DNA of 64,000 nucleotides from Pseudoalteromonas luteoviolacea S2607 (GTDB lineage: Bacteria > Pseudomonadota > Gammaproteobacteria > Enterobacterales > Alteromonadaceae): positions 124,001-188,000 of the forward strand of contig NZ_AUXV01000073.1 of assembly GCF_001625575.1 (NCBI RefSeq), in the 5' to 3' direction. The stretch's first letter is position 1; each line of letters starts with the position of its first letter. The position numbers and the translations under genes are program-made. Under the pieces are notes generated by a model, which saw only the letters and a program-made list of their open reading frames with translations, had not been told where the DNA came from and did no database searches. This document shows, in pieces, positions 1 through 8,703 of the stretch.

Positions 1-654
1 ATCCGCGGGCGCGCCGTGACCGGGTAAGAATACTTCGTAATCTGATGTCAGCATGTCCTCATACTGTTCCATCCAGTGGTCTAGATATTTAGTGAGATAC
101 AAATGTGTTCCACTATAGATAAGATCTTGGGCGATAAACACGCCCAGCTCAGGGAGCTTGAGTGTAATGCCGTAGTCAATTTCAGTATCGATGACGCGTT
201 CAATAACGTATTGCACACCGTCGATATATTCGACACCTGGGCTGACAGGGTTTTGAGGTATGACAACTTTATCAGGCGCTAGGTCACCAAGTTTACCCAT
301 ATGGTCTTCGCGAGAAGCCTCACCATGCTCTTTCAGAAAATCAATGGTTTCTGGCAAAGTGTAGATCTCAACATCTGCAAAGGCATCACCTAATCCAAAC
401 CAGTGATCAGGGTGTCTATGAGACAGATATAGCCGTGCTATGGGTTTCTTTAGATTGTCAGCATACTCCCTAAATTTTTGCGCATAAGGTTTTAAAAACT
501 GACCATCAATCAGGACCAGCACATTTTTACTCTCAATAATGTGCGTTGCATTGGCAATATTATCCCCTTCGTAGGATGAGATGAAGGTGTGTATACGAAC
601 ATCGCCGCAATGTTTTACGACTATCTTTATGGGGTTGGTGATCGGTATATTCAT
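1..654 (-). CDS. MBL-fold metallo-hydrolase, C-terminus off the edge
   Basis: The first 218 residues of a metallo-beta-lactamase-fold hydrolase are visible; the C-terminus lies beyond base 1. The metal-binding signature HRHPDH is at residues 79-84, with a later Asp ligand in AQDLIY and a His in the PGHGAP loop close to the edge. There is no N-terminal signal peptide, so the enzyme is probably cytoplasmic. The ATG at 654 follows GAGTAATTGTT, a weak ribosome binding site. The substrate cannot be read from the sequence; members of this broad family hydrolyse thioesters, lactones, phosphodiesters or beta-lactams. It stands alone, about 340 bases from the glucoamylase gene on the same strand. Confidence 0.85.
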   Translation of the reverse strand, partial: MNIPITNPIKIVVKHCGDVRIHTFISSYEGDNIANATHIIESKNVLVLIDGQFLKPYAQKFREYADNLKKPIARLYLSHRHPDHWFGLGDAFADVEIYTLPETIDFLKEHGEASREDHMGKLGDLAPDKVVIPQNPVSPGVEYIDGVQYVIERVIDTEIDYGITLKLPELGVFIAQDLIYSGTHLYLTKYLDHWMEQYEDMLTSDYEVFLPGHGAPAD

Positions 655-991
655 AACAATTACTCACGGTTTGTCTATGGTAGGGGGGTGTCGATAATAC
701 AAAGGTATTTCAGGCGCTGTGGCCAACATGCGTAATTGCATGCTTCGAAGTATGGCAATAAACTGGAGGCCAACTCGTAGATGAATGTAGGTGTTAAGCA
801 CACGTGCTTATGCGCTTGAAAAAAAGTGTTACATACAGCCAACTTACCTTGTAAAGAAATATCCATTTATATATCCATCTCGACTGTTAGCTCGAAAGGA
901 AATCACCTAAACGTCAGGTCTAACAACGATTAGCTTTTGGCTAGATAATTACTAAGAGTATTTGCCCCGCACACTGCGGGGCACGCGTTGC
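655..991. other. intergenic, no supported gene
   Basis: This 337-base gap upstream of the MBL gene holds the probable terminator of the glucoamylase gene at its right end (964-982). A 63-codon minus-strand frame (675-866) has a weak ribosome binding site and no recognisable family, so it is not called. Confidence 0.5.
964..982 (-). terminator. hairpin after the glucoamylase gene
   Basis: An 8-bp GC-rich stem (GCCCCGCA / TGCGGGGC, loop CAC) lies 10 bases past the GH15 stop codon. The U-tract on the minus strand is short (CAAATA), so efficiency is uncertain. Confidence 0.6.
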
Positions 992-2428
992 TTATTGTTT
1001 TATGGCATTGCGCAGGTCAATTGCAATGGCCACTGAAACATAACTCCAAGTTAAATCGTTCGCACTGGTCATGTAGCCGTCATAACGACTAAATTGCTCT
1101 GCAAGAGAAGTATTTTCGCCACAATGAATCTGTATACGGCGTAAATATGCATCGCCGAGTGTTTTAAGACCTTGCACAATGGCTTTGAAGGTTTTAGTCC
1201 GGCTGCTAAAACACTCCCCGATTTCAAGCGTGATGTTTGGGTCTTCGTAAGAGAGTGCCAAGCTGAGTTGATTGATATTGTACTGGTTTATTTCAATGCT
1301 CTTTTGTTCTGTAAACAAGGTGGATGCTTTGTAGCAAACACTACTCAAAGAGGCTGTACATAAAAACCATGGATTACCTTGGCTGAGCGGAGCACTGCCC
1401 GCATATTTGTCTTCTGGATAGCGGCCAATTCCCGGTGCGACTGGGTCGCCCGTGGTGGTTTCCTCAATGGCATTAATTGGGTATAGCGGGTCAAATGCTT
1501 GATGTAATGCGTACGCAGTTGCTAGCACTTTATCTTCATGGGGATTTAAAAATGGATGAGAATCAGATAAAGCCTGACAAATACCCAGCGTAGTTGCGAC
1601 ATCTAAATTTGAGCCTTTGTAATCTAGCCCTCCTACACGGTTCAATGTCGACACATAGTAACCTTTGTCTTCATCCCAAAAGTCAGCCATCGCTTGTTCG
1701 ATATTAGCGGCTTGGGCGTTGTAATAATCTGCTGCGCCTTTATCGTTCAGTTTAACGGCGAGATCTGCGCCTTCACGTAGTGCAGTACGTTGCAACATGC
1801 GCGTGTAAAAATGCGTGCCGTCGACTTCTTCCCAAAGGTCAAAGCATGGGTCTTGCCAATGATTGGCAACAAAATCTAAATCTGCTTTTATCATACTGAA
1901 AGAGGGCTCTTTGCCATCATAGAGCGTGCCCGTTACATATTCTTTCTCACCATTTGCCAGCAAGATATTTGCCCAGCGAGTAATGGTGAGCGCGCGCTGC
2001 GCAGGGCCATCATTTTGAGGGCGTCCCCAAGGGCCGTTAAAGGCTTGTCCAGTTACATAAAACTTGGGCTCCCCTAGGCTATTGCTTACCGTGGGTGTTG
2101 TTTGGTTTATTTTAGAAAACTCGACATAATCGATCATCATATCGTAGTACTTGTCTTTAAAATTACGACGGTCCAAACCATTAAGTTTGGCAATTTCGCT
2201 CATTGTTCGCGCTGCATCTCTGACCCAATGGTAGTAATAATTTGGGTTTGAGCGAGAGGGAGATGCAAGCACTGCTCCTCGTTCTCCATCTTCTGGCGAG
2301 ATGTTGGCAACCATTTTATCCAGCACGTGTTTTCTTGCCGTAACGGTCCACTTGTCTAAAGGATCTGCGGCAATTGAAGCCGCATAAGAACTGTCTGTGT
2401 TAAGTACTACGTTAGTTTGAGTTGTCAT
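992..2428 (-). CDS. GH15 glucoamylase (glucan 1,4-alpha-glucosidase)
   Basis: This 478-residue inverting exo-glucosidase of family GH15 would release glucose from the non-reducing ends of alpha-1,4-glucans. It shows the family landmarks in order: HWVRDAA near residue 70, the general-acid segment DLWEEVDGTHFYT in the middle, and the general-base segment AEQFSRYDGYMTSANDLTWSY close to the C-terminus. The frame opens further upstream, but the ATG at 2428 is preferred because TTGGAAAAC precedes it and the extra 23 residues match nothing in the family. No signal peptide is visible, which suggests an intracellular enzyme acting on imported maltodextrins or glycogen. It is not adjacent to the GH13/TonB-receptor locus at the right end of the window but could serve the same pathway. 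Confidence 0.9.
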   Translation of the reverse strand: MTTQTNVVLNTDSSYAASIAADPLDKWTVTARKHVLDKMVANISPEDGERGAVLASPSRSNPNYYYHWVRDAARTMSEIAKLNGLDRRNFKDKYYDMMIDYVEFSKINQTTPTVSNSLGEPKFYVTGQAFNGPWGRPQNDGPAQRALTITRWANILLANGEKEYVTGTLYDGKEPSFSMIKADLDFVANHWQDPCFDLWEEVDGTHFYTRMLQRTALREGADLAVKLNDKGAADYYNAQAANIEQAMADFWDEDKGYYVSTLNRVGGLDYKGSNLDVATTLGICQALSDSHPFLNPHEDKVLATAYALHQAFDPLYPINAIEETTTGDPVAPGIGRYPEDKYAGSAPLSQGNPWFLCTASLSSVCYKASTLFTEQKSIEINQYNINQLSLALSYEDPNITLEIGECFSSRTKTFKAIVQGLKTLGDAYLRRIQIHCGENTSLAEQFSRYDGYMTSANDLTWSYVSVAIAIDLRNAIKQ

Positions 2429-2874
2429 AAGTTTTCCAAGAGTAAATCGGGTTGAAATTCTCGGAATGTCTGTGTGAGAAGCCAAACATACAACCATTTT
2501 ATAAACGCACTCAATGTCTCACATTGGCAATCCGTTGTATCGCGTCAAGGCGCATCGGAAAGTATATACACAAAATATGGCTCTTCATGTCAATATTTAA
2601 GTTTTTTTAACAAGTAATTAATTTAGTAGGAAAAGTATTTTTTTACTGAATCTCGAGTATAAGGGAAATAATGATTTTTTATTAAAGTTGAATTTTTGTT
2701 CTATTTTAAGCATTTTTAGAACAATTTTATTGAATTTGGAGACGGTTTATAGGATTTACCTAATATAAAAACTTATAGATTTACTTTTTTATTTGCGTTT
2801 TAAATTATCTGCTACACTGAATTTTAGCTTGAATGTTAATGCTATTGTTAATGGATTACAGCGGGAAGACTTGT
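2429..2874. promoter_or_regulatory. AT-rich divergent intergenic region
   Basis: About 445 very AT-rich bases separate the glucoamylase gene (minus) from the GMC oxidoreductase operon (plus). Both promoters must lie here. A TACACT element at about 2812, shortly before the operon, could be a -10 box. No clear operator palindrome was found. Confidence 0.4.
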
Positions 2875-4800
2875 ATGAGTGAAGCAAATTCAACAATGAA
2901 ACAAGTAACACCTGATTCAGCAGTTCAAAATTCAGCCAATGGGAAATATGATGCCGTAATCATTGGATCAGGTATCAGTGGGGCGATCACTGCCAAAGAG
3001 TTAACTGCAAAAGGTTTAAATGTCTTGATGCTGGAAGCTGCGCCTGCCAAAGACATGTCGTATAAGGGGTTTAAATCATACCTCAGCAACTATTACGAAA
3101 ATGCATCAAAAGATAACAACTCACCTTACCCAAACAACCCAAATGCTCGCATGCCACGCTCCACAGATGTTAGTAAGCTTAAACCTGGTGTTGCAGATGC
3201 CAAAGGGTACCTTGTGCAAAATGGCCCATTGGCATTAGATAGTACCTATACGCGCGTGACGGGTGGCACGACAATGCATTGGGAAGCGAAAATTCTGCGT
3301 ATGTTACCCGATGATTTTTCAATAAAAACCAAATATGGTGTGGGATTAGATTGGCCAATTAACTACGATGATTTAATGCCGTTTTACCAAATGGCTGAGC
3401 GAGAAATTGGTGTATCGGCTGACGTGGAGGAGCAGGGGTTTTATGGTATTAAATACGAGCCGGGGTATGTTTATCCCATGCATGGATTGCCTCCTTCATA
3501 TCTAGATAAGATTGTCGCCAAAGGTATTGATGGCGCTGAGTTTGTGTTAAATGGTGAAACACACACCGTAAAGGTAAGGCCTTTTCCGCAAGGGCGAAAT
3601 GGCATACCGAACGAGCGCTATAACAATGGTCAGGGCTTTACTCCTGTCGGCGCGCTAAGCACATACCAAGTAGAGCAAGGCGGGCGCTGCCAAGGCAATA
3701 ATAACTGCGTGCCTATTTGTCCTGTACAGGCCAAGTATGATGCGAGAAAAACACTTGTCGCAGCGGCGAAAACGGGCCGACTAGACTTTCTACCGCAAGC
3801 GGTCGCTAGCAAGGTGGTGGTCAATGAGCACGACAACAATATTCAACATATTGAATTCAAGCATTACGCTTCAACGTCGTCCACTGAGCATACGGTCCAC
3901 CAAGTACATGGCAAAATATTTGTTTTAGCAACCAATGCCATAGAAAATGCACGTTTAATGTTGGCATCAAAACTGCCAAGCTCAAGTGGCTTGGTAGGTA
4001 AAAATTTGATGGATCATACCTACTTGCTTGCCTGGGGGCTGCTACCGGAAGCGGCTGGGACTATGCGAGGAACCAAGTGTACTTCTGGTATTGCCGATTT
4101 TAGACATGGTGAAGGTCGTAAGTCTCAAGCACCATTTGGGGTGGATATTCACAATGATGGCTGGGGGTGGGCAACTGGTTCTCCTTTTTCGGATGTTGAA
4201 TCGCTGGTGGACGCTGAAAATAAGTTTGGTCGTGCGCTGCGTCAAAGTGTTGTGAATAGAATTTCTAACCAGTTGCTGTTTGCATTTATGGTTGAACAGA
4301 CAGCAGATGAAAGTAACTGTGTTACGGTTGATGAGGCGTATCTCGATGCGCTAGGCAACCAACGGCCAGTTATTCATTATCAATTATCTGACTACTCAAA
4401 AGCCGGTATTGCTTATTCTAGACATACTTCTAAGGTGTTTTTTCAACGCCTTGGCGCCAAAGATTTTTCGAGCTACTCACCATTGGATTATGGTCATTTT
4501 CAGTATGAGGGTGAAGATTATTACTTTCGGGGAGGAAACCATTTTTCGGGAACGCATATCATGGGAACCTGTGCGGCAAATTCGGTTGTAGACGAAAATC
4601 AAAAGTCATGGGACCACAATAATTTATATCTTGTTGGTTCTGGCAGCATGCCTAGTATTGGCACTTCAAATACCACCCTGACACTGGCTGCACTTTGTTA
4701 TAAAACCAGCAAGCACATTATTGAAACATTGAGCCAGTATTCCGTGGGGGTTGTGTCAGATTCAGATTACAAAATAGCCAAGGGAGCGAGCCATGAGTGA
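2875..4800 (+). CDS. GMC-family FAD-dependent oxidoreductase, Fe-S motif type
   Basis: This 641-residue GMC oxidoreductase resembles the large subunit of FAD sugar/polyol dehydrogenases (gluconate, fructose, glucoside-3-dehydrogenase type). The dinucleotide fold GSGISG is at residues 31-36. TTMHWE around H135 is the equivalent of the (T/S)xHW loop next to the flavin. H561 (THIMG) and N599 (TSNTT) are the likely catalytic His/Asn pair. Cys272, Cys278 and Cys282 in RCQGNNNCVPICP resemble the segment that binds a [3Fe-4S] cluster in bacterial FAD-glucose dehydrogenases. Unlike most relatives it has no Tat or Sec signal. The ATG at 2875 follows GGGAAG; an in-frame ATG at 2833 lacks a ribosome binding site. 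It overlaps the next gene by 8 bases. The substrate is unknown; the two downstream TIM barrels point to a sugar or cyclitol. Confidence 0.88.
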   Translation: MSEANSTMKQVTPDSAVQNSANGKYDAVIIGSGISGAITAKELTAKGLNVLMLEAAPAKDMSYKGFKSYLSNYYENASKDNNSPYPNNPNARMPRSTDVSKLKPGVADAKGYLVQNGPLALDSTYTRVTGGTTMHWEAKILRMLPDDFSIKTKYGVGLDWPINYDDLMPFYQMAEREIGVSADVEEQGFYGIKYEPGYVYPMHGLPPSYLDKIVAKGIDGAEFVLNGETHTVKVRPFPQGRNGIPNERYNNGQGFTPVGALSTYQVEQGGRCQGNNNCVPICPVQAKYDARKTLVAAAKTGRLDFLPQAVASKVVVNEHDNNIQHIEFKHYASTSSTEHTVHQVHGKIFVLATNAIENARLMLASKLPSSSGLVGKNLMDHTYLLAWGLLPEAAGTMRGTKCTSGIADFRHGEGRKSQAPFGVDIHNDGWGWATGSPFSDVESLVDAENKFGRALRQSVVNRISNQLLFAFMVEQTADESNCVTVDEAYLDALGNQRPVIHYQLSDYSKAGIAYSRHTSKVFFQRLGAKDFSSYSPLDYGHFQYEGEDYYFRGGNHFSGTHIMGTCAANSVVDENQKSWDHNNLYLVGSGSMPSIGTSNTTLTLAALCYKTSKHIIETLSQYSVGVVSDSDYKIAKGASHE

Positions 4801-5923
4801 TCGCATAATCAATGACATCGGTGATTTGCATCATATGTTGGACGCAGCCATTCAATTGGAGCATGCGACCATTCCGCCTTATCTCACTGCTTTATATAGT
4901 ATTCACCCAGAAACCAATATCGAGGCGAGCGCGGCAATCCGCGCGGTACTTGTTGAGGAAATGCTCCATATGACTTTATCTGCCAATGTGTTAAATGCGG
5001 TAGGTAAACATCCTGATTTAACGGCTTCTGACTTTGTTCCTGATTTTCCAACTAGGTTACCCGATGGTGAAACAGACTTTATGGTGTCAATTGACAAGTT
5101 TTCTCCAGAAACATTAGAGACCTTTCTAAAAATTGAACGGCCATCAAAAACACAAGCTGAATGCAATACAGTGGGGCCACGAGGGTGCATAGTCCGAAAT
5201 AATACTGCCGCTTTTCAACTAAAAGCCATAAGCCCTAAACGTGCACAAGAGTATAGCTTTTATAGCATTGGTGATTTTTACGAAGCCATTATTGAGGGGA
5301 TTGAATACTTAGAAGCTCAAGCAAACCAAGGTGGAAGCACTATTTTTACGGGAGACCCAAGTTTGCAAGTTTCAAGTAAGTACTACTACTCTGGGGGGGG
5401 TCATGTTATTGAAGTGACGGATAAAGCCACTGCAATCCAAGCTTTGTCATTAATCATTGAGCAAGGGGAAGGTCATGGCCATGAGATTTTTGACTCTGAG
5501 GGAGAGATTTCTCACTACTATCGTTTTGAACAATTAAAGCTTGGACAGTATTACAAGTTAGGTGATGAACCCGGTAAGCCCTCTGGTGAGAAGTTTACCG
5601 TGGACTTTAAAAAAGTCTATCCCATTAAATGTAACCCCAAAATGGCGGACTACCCACAAGACTCACAAATTTTTGCTGCGGCCAAGGCTTTTAACCTCAA
5701 TTACCAACAGTTTTTATCAATGGTCAATAAAGCTTTTCGTGGCGAGCAAGATCTGTTGTTAGGTGCGGTGTGTGGCATGTTCAGGTTAAAAGAGCATGCC
5801 AGCCAACTCATTAGAAATCCGATCCCAAACGAACCTCATCGCCATGGCGGCCCTACATTTGAGATAACTGGGCAAGAGGCGATGCAAATTGGTGACGATC
5901 GCTGTATTACGGAGACCATGTAA
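4793..5923 (+). CDS. ferritin-like domain protein (VioB/PF12902 type)
   Basis: The N-terminal third of this 376-residue protein is a ferritin-like four-helix domain of the type found in VioB and RebD-like proteins. E23-H24 lies in LEHATIPPY, and E55-E56 with H59 lie in VEEMLHM, the expected di-metal ligands. A second Glu/His cluster, EQGEGHGHE, lies near residue 225. There is no signal peptide. It overlaps the oxidoreductase by 8 bases and abuts the next gene through TAATG, so the three are translationally coupled. Ferritin-like domains of this family take part in oxidative natural-product chemistry, but the reaction here is unknown. It could be an oxidase, an electron acceptor for the GMC subunit, or a structural partner. 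Confidence 0.75.
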   Translation: MSDRIINDIGDLHHMLDAAIQLEHATIPPYLTALYSIHPETNIEASAAIRAVLVEEMLHMTLSANVLNAVGKHPDLTASDFVPDFPTRLPDGETDFMVSIDKFSPETLETFLKIERPSKTQAECNTVGPRGCIVRNNTAAFQLKAISPKRAQEYSFYSIGDFYEAIIEGIEYLEAQANQGGSTIFTGDPSLQVSSKYYYSGGGHVIEVTDKATAIQALSLIIEQGEGHGHEIFDSEGEISHYYRFEQLKLGQYYKLGDEPGKPSGEKFTVDFKKVYPIKCNPKMADYPQDSQIFAAAKAFNLNYQQFLSMVNKAFRGEQDLLLGAVCGMFRLKEHASQLIRNPIPNEPHRHGGPTFEITGQEAMQIGDDRCITETM

Positions 5924-6438
5924 TGGACAATCAAACATACTTAGTTCAACAGTTTACAGAGTTGTCTGGTGCACTTACAGACTTTAATGCGTTTGCTCTC
6001 AATGGGACGGGATTGGTTCAATGCTATTATGATACTTTAACTCGATTGGTCGGGCATGCCATTGTAGAAGAGCTACTCTCAACATTTGTATCGCTTTACG
6101 AGTCTGCGTCAAACCATGAGCAATTCAACGAGGCGTTACGAAAACACATTTTAGGTGACGAAAAGTTTGGTCCAGTGGCACGAAACATTATCAAACTTTG
6201 GTATACCGGCACTTGGTATCAAATGGCTCATTTTTGGCGAGATGCGTATGGCATGAGCGAAGAGGATATGACATTTTTCGTCAATTCAGCGTCATATGCA
6301 GAAGGGCTTTTGTGGCAGGCAATTGACGCCAATCCTTCGGGAGCAAAAGGACCGGGTTATGGTTCTTGGAGCGCTCCACCAAATATTCACTTCGACAATG
6401 GGTGGCAGTTTAAGCCCTTTACTCATACTAGTAAGTAG
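5923..6438 (+). CDS. FAD-SLDH-type dehydrogenase small subunit
   Basis: A 171-residue helical protein resembling the small subunit (sorbitol/fructose/gluconate dehydrogenase gamma, PF12318-like) that partners GMC large subunits. The best match is the segment FGPVARNIIKLWYTGTW in the middle, followed by a Gly/Pro/Trp-rich C-terminus. Canonical small subunits carry a Tat signal that escorts the large subunit to the periplasm; this one starts directly with MDNQTYLVQQF and has none, in keeping with the signal-less large subunit. Its start overlaps the previous stop by one base. No cytochrome c subunit follows, so the electron acceptor is not a conventional membrane heme subunit encoded here. Confidence 0.65.
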   Translation: MDNQTYLVQQFTELSGALTDFNAFALNGTGLVQCYYDTLTRLVGHAIVEELLSTFVSLYESASNHEQFNEALRKHILGDEKFGPVARNIIKLWYTGTWYQMAHFWRDAYGMSEEDMTFFVNSASYAEGLLWQAIDANPSGAKGPGYGSWSAPPNIHFDNGWQFKPFTHTSK

Positions 6439-6490
6439 GCGCATGACGACTTAGCTAGCTAAATATATTATCACCAACAGGGAGTTTAAG

Positions 6491-7408
6491 ATGAGCAGAC
6501 CAACCATGTTTCCAGCGGGGGCAATTCAGTTTGGGATCACGCCAACAGGCTGGGTAAACGATGATTTTTTAGACATTGATACGGGTATTCCATTTGGTCA
6601 AATTGTCAGTGAAATGGCACTTGCAGGATTTGAAGGGTGTAGTCGAGGGCACAAATATCCATCTAACCCGGAAGAGTTAAAGCGAGAATTAGAACTTCGG
6701 AGTCTAAAAATATCTGAGCCGTGGGTGAGCACTTACTTTACAATTAATAATATGCGAGAGCAGACATTTGAAAGTTTCGACAAGGAAATTAGGTTTTTAC
6801 AACAAATGCAAAGTGGTGATTTGGTGCTTGCAGAATTGGGTGGGTCATCTCATCAACAGCCTATCGCACTGGTGCCAAATGCTCCTCAGTTTAGTGATGA
6901 GCAGTGGCACAGGCTTGCAGAAGGGCTGAATGAACTTGGCCATAAAGCAAATTGCCAAGGTATAAAAATGTGCTATCACCATCATATGGGCACAGGTGTG
7001 ATGACCATGGAGGCAATTGCCAAACTTGCGGAACTTACAGACCCGAAATGCGTCCATTTTTGTTTAGATACTGGCCACTTGTTTTTTGCTGGCGGTGATA
7101 ATTTAGAGTTTATCAATTTATACGGCGAGCGTATCAAACACGTACATTTAAAAAATATCCGCAAAGAAGTGATGGACTACAGTTTGGCCAATGATCTCTC
7201 ATTTAAAGAAGCAATATTACGTGGGGTGTTTACCGTGCCGGGGGACCCTGCTGGTTGTCTTGATTTTAAAGAAATCTTACAAGCGTTAGCTGACAAAAAC
7301 TTTGCTGGGTGGTTGATTGTAGAAGCAGAGCAAAACCCAGCGAATGCAAACCCTTTATTGTATGCGCAAATGGCGCGTAAGTACTTACAAGAAGTAACAG
7401 GCTTGTAA
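6491..7408 (+). CDS. IolE-like sugar phosphate isomerase/epimerase (TIM barrel)
   Basis: This 305-residue xylose-isomerase-like TIM barrel has the signature of 2-keto-myo-inositol (inosose) dehydratases: YHHHMGTGVM in the middle, then CLDTGHLFFAGGD, KHVHLKNIR, GVFTVPGD and WLIVEAEQNP. Glu, Asp, His and Glu of these motifs form the family's divalent-metal site. IolE dehydrates 2-keto-myo-inositol; a related barrel could act on any 3-keto or 2-keto sugar produced by the GMC enzyme. The ribosome binding site AGGGAG lies 8 bases ahead of the ATG. It is in the same operon direction, 52 bases after the small subunit. No other inositol catabolic gene (iolB, iolC, iolD, iolG) is present, so a generic keto-sugar role is as likely as true inositol catabolism. 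Confidence 0.8.
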   Translation: MSRPTMFPAGAIQFGITPTGWVNDDFLDIDTGIPFGQIVSEMALAGFEGCSRGHKYPSNPEELKRELELRSLKISEPWVSTYFTINNMREQTFESFDKEIRFLQQMQSGDLVLAELGGSSHQQPIALVPNAPQFSDEQWHRLAEGLNELGHKANCQGIKMCYHHHMGTGVMTMEAIAKLAELTDPKCVHFCLDTGHLFFAGGDNLEFINLYGERIKHVHLKNIRKEVMDYSLANDLSFKEAILRGVFTVPGDPAGCLDFKEILQALADKNFAGWLIVEAEQNPANANPLLYAQMARKYLQEVTGL

Positions 7409-7430
7409 GACATAACAAGGAGTGGTTTTT

Positions 7431-8462
7431 ATGCAAAATAACTCAGACATGTACTTTAGCTTTTTTATGTTTGGCTCAAACTTTTCGATAGAGGATCCCG
7501 TTTTTTTAAACCAAGCGATGGTACATATTCGTCGCTTGGTAGAAATGGGCTATACCGGATTTGAGTTTCACCCGGGTAGAGAGGATACGACCGCGTACGC
7601 TTTTCCAACCTATCAACAAGAGCTTGATGCCTATATCGCATTTCGTAAGCGGATGGATGACGAAGGGTTTGCTCATATAAAAGTGGCGACGAATGTCGGA
7701 GCAACCACGGAGTGTGATCCGAGCTCATCTTGCGCCACGATACGTGACGCTGGCATTGCCTATTTAAAATCACGTATCGATATTACCGCTGCACTTGGCG
7801 GGGACATTATGATGGGCCCAATGGTTATCCCGTATGGCGGGTTTGTCGTCAATGCTCCAAACGGCGAGCAAGTATGGAGTGACGCGCTGCAAAATGAACT
7901 GACGACGCGATACAGCATTGCACGTCAGAGCTTTATTTTGTTGGGTGAATATGCGAATTCCAAAGGCGTTAAATTAGCGATTGAACCAATAAGCCATTGG
8001 GAAACACCAGGGCCGAATAAGTTAGCACAGCTAATTTCCTTTTTAGATGGTATTGATGATCCCACTGTCGGTGTGGTGCTAGATAGTGCACAAGAGGTGC
8101 TGGACGGCGATGGCCCAGAGGTGTTTAAGGCACAAATTGACTATATAGCCAGTCAAGGGAGGCTGCACTACGCGCAGGCGTCACCACCAGATAGGGGAGA
8201 TCTGGTGAATTGTTGGCTACCCTGGGAAGCGATTTTTACACCTATACTGAGTTGTTTTAATGGTCCGATCGCAGTGGAAATATTTAACGCTGTCGGTGCT
8301 TTTAATCATGGGCTAAGGCTAAGCCGTCGAAAATTTTGGATACCAGAAGTAGATGCACCCAATGGCTATCCAAATGCGTATGAGATAGCACGGAACGCCT
8401 ATGATTTTACGCAGGCAAAGCTCAATAAAATTCGCTGTGAATTATCATCGAATGCGCGCTAA
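7431..8462 (+). CDS. sugar phosphate isomerase/epimerase family TIM barrel
   Basis: A second, divergent xylose-isomerase-like TIM barrel of 343 residues. Candidate metal ligands appear in LAIEPISHWETPG, GVVLDSAQE and the C-terminal IAVEIFNAVG. The family includes epimerases, isomerases, keto-sugar lyases and the C-glycoside-cleaving DgpB/CarB type. The ATG at 7431 is chosen because AAGGAG ends 8 bases before it; the frame also opens at a GTG (7422) that overlaps the Shine-Dalgarno and is unlikely. It ends the five-gene operon and is followed by a strong hairpin. Two barrels beside one oxidoreductase suggest consecutive steps on an oxidised sugar. Confidence 0.78.
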   Translation: MQNNSDMYFSFFMFGSNFSIEDPVFLNQAMVHIRRLVEMGYTGFEFHPGREDTTAYAFPTYQQELDAYIAFRKRMDDEGFAHIKVATNVGATTECDPSSSCATIRDAGIAYLKSRIDITAALGGDIMMGPMVIPYGGFVVNAPNGEQVWSDALQNELTTRYSIARQSFILLGEYANSKGVKLAIEPISHWETPGPNKLAQLISFLDGIDDPTVGVVLDSAQEVLDGDGPEVFKAQIDYIASQGRLHYAQASPPDRGDLVNCWLPWEAIFTPILSCFNGPIAVEIFNAVGAFNHGLRLSRRKFWIPEVDAPNGYPNAYEIARNAYDFTQAKLNKIRCELSSNAR

Positions 8463-8484
8463 CTGAGCCATACATATGCTCAAA

Positions 8485-8514
8485 GAAGTGGCATCTGACA
8501 TGCCACTTCGTTTT
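8485..8514 (+). terminator. terminator of the GMC/TIM-barrel operon
   Basis: A 9-bp stem (GAAGTGGCA / TGCCACTTC) with a 7-base loop is followed by GTTTTG. It lies between convergent genes and may also serve the small peptide gene on the other strand. Confidence 0.75.
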
Positions 8515-8520
8515 GCTACT

Positions 8521-8703
8521 CTACTCAATGGTTGCTTTTGCTGGCGTGGTTTCGGGCACAGTGCAACAACTATCAAATGAATAAGTTAGGCACATAGCAG
8601 CAGACATGCCGCCAGCCACAGCAGGCGTGTTCAAATTGTCTAATGCCTTATGCTCTAGTGACAATTTTTTTAGGTTTTTCTTGGTGAGTTTAACGCTGTT
8701 CAT
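8521..8703 (-). CDS. putative RiPP precursor with double-glycine leader
   Basis: A 60-residue peptide. Its basic N-terminal leader (KLTKKNLKKLS at residues 5-15) and the TPAVAGG motif ending at residue 32 resemble leaders of class I lanthipeptide-like precursors found in Bacteroidetes and Pseudoalteromonas. Cleavage after Gly32 would release a 28-residue core with Cys38, Cys46 and Cys47 and many Ser/Thr, all possible modification sites. AAGGAG sits 7 bases before the second of two tandem ATGs, so the start is 8703 rather than 8706. No LanB/LanC, radical SAM, YcaO or peptidase-exporter gene is present in the window, so a modification system would have to lie elsewhere. The relation to the convergent redox operon is only positional. 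Confidence 0.6.
   Translation of the reverse strand: MNSVKLTKKNLKKLSLEHKALDNLNTPAVAGGMSAAMCLTYSFDSCCTVPETTPAKATIE

Noticed and set aside
675..866. 63-codon minus-strand frame upstream of the MBL gene
   Set aside because: Weak ribosome binding site, no signal or domain, and no similarity recognised.
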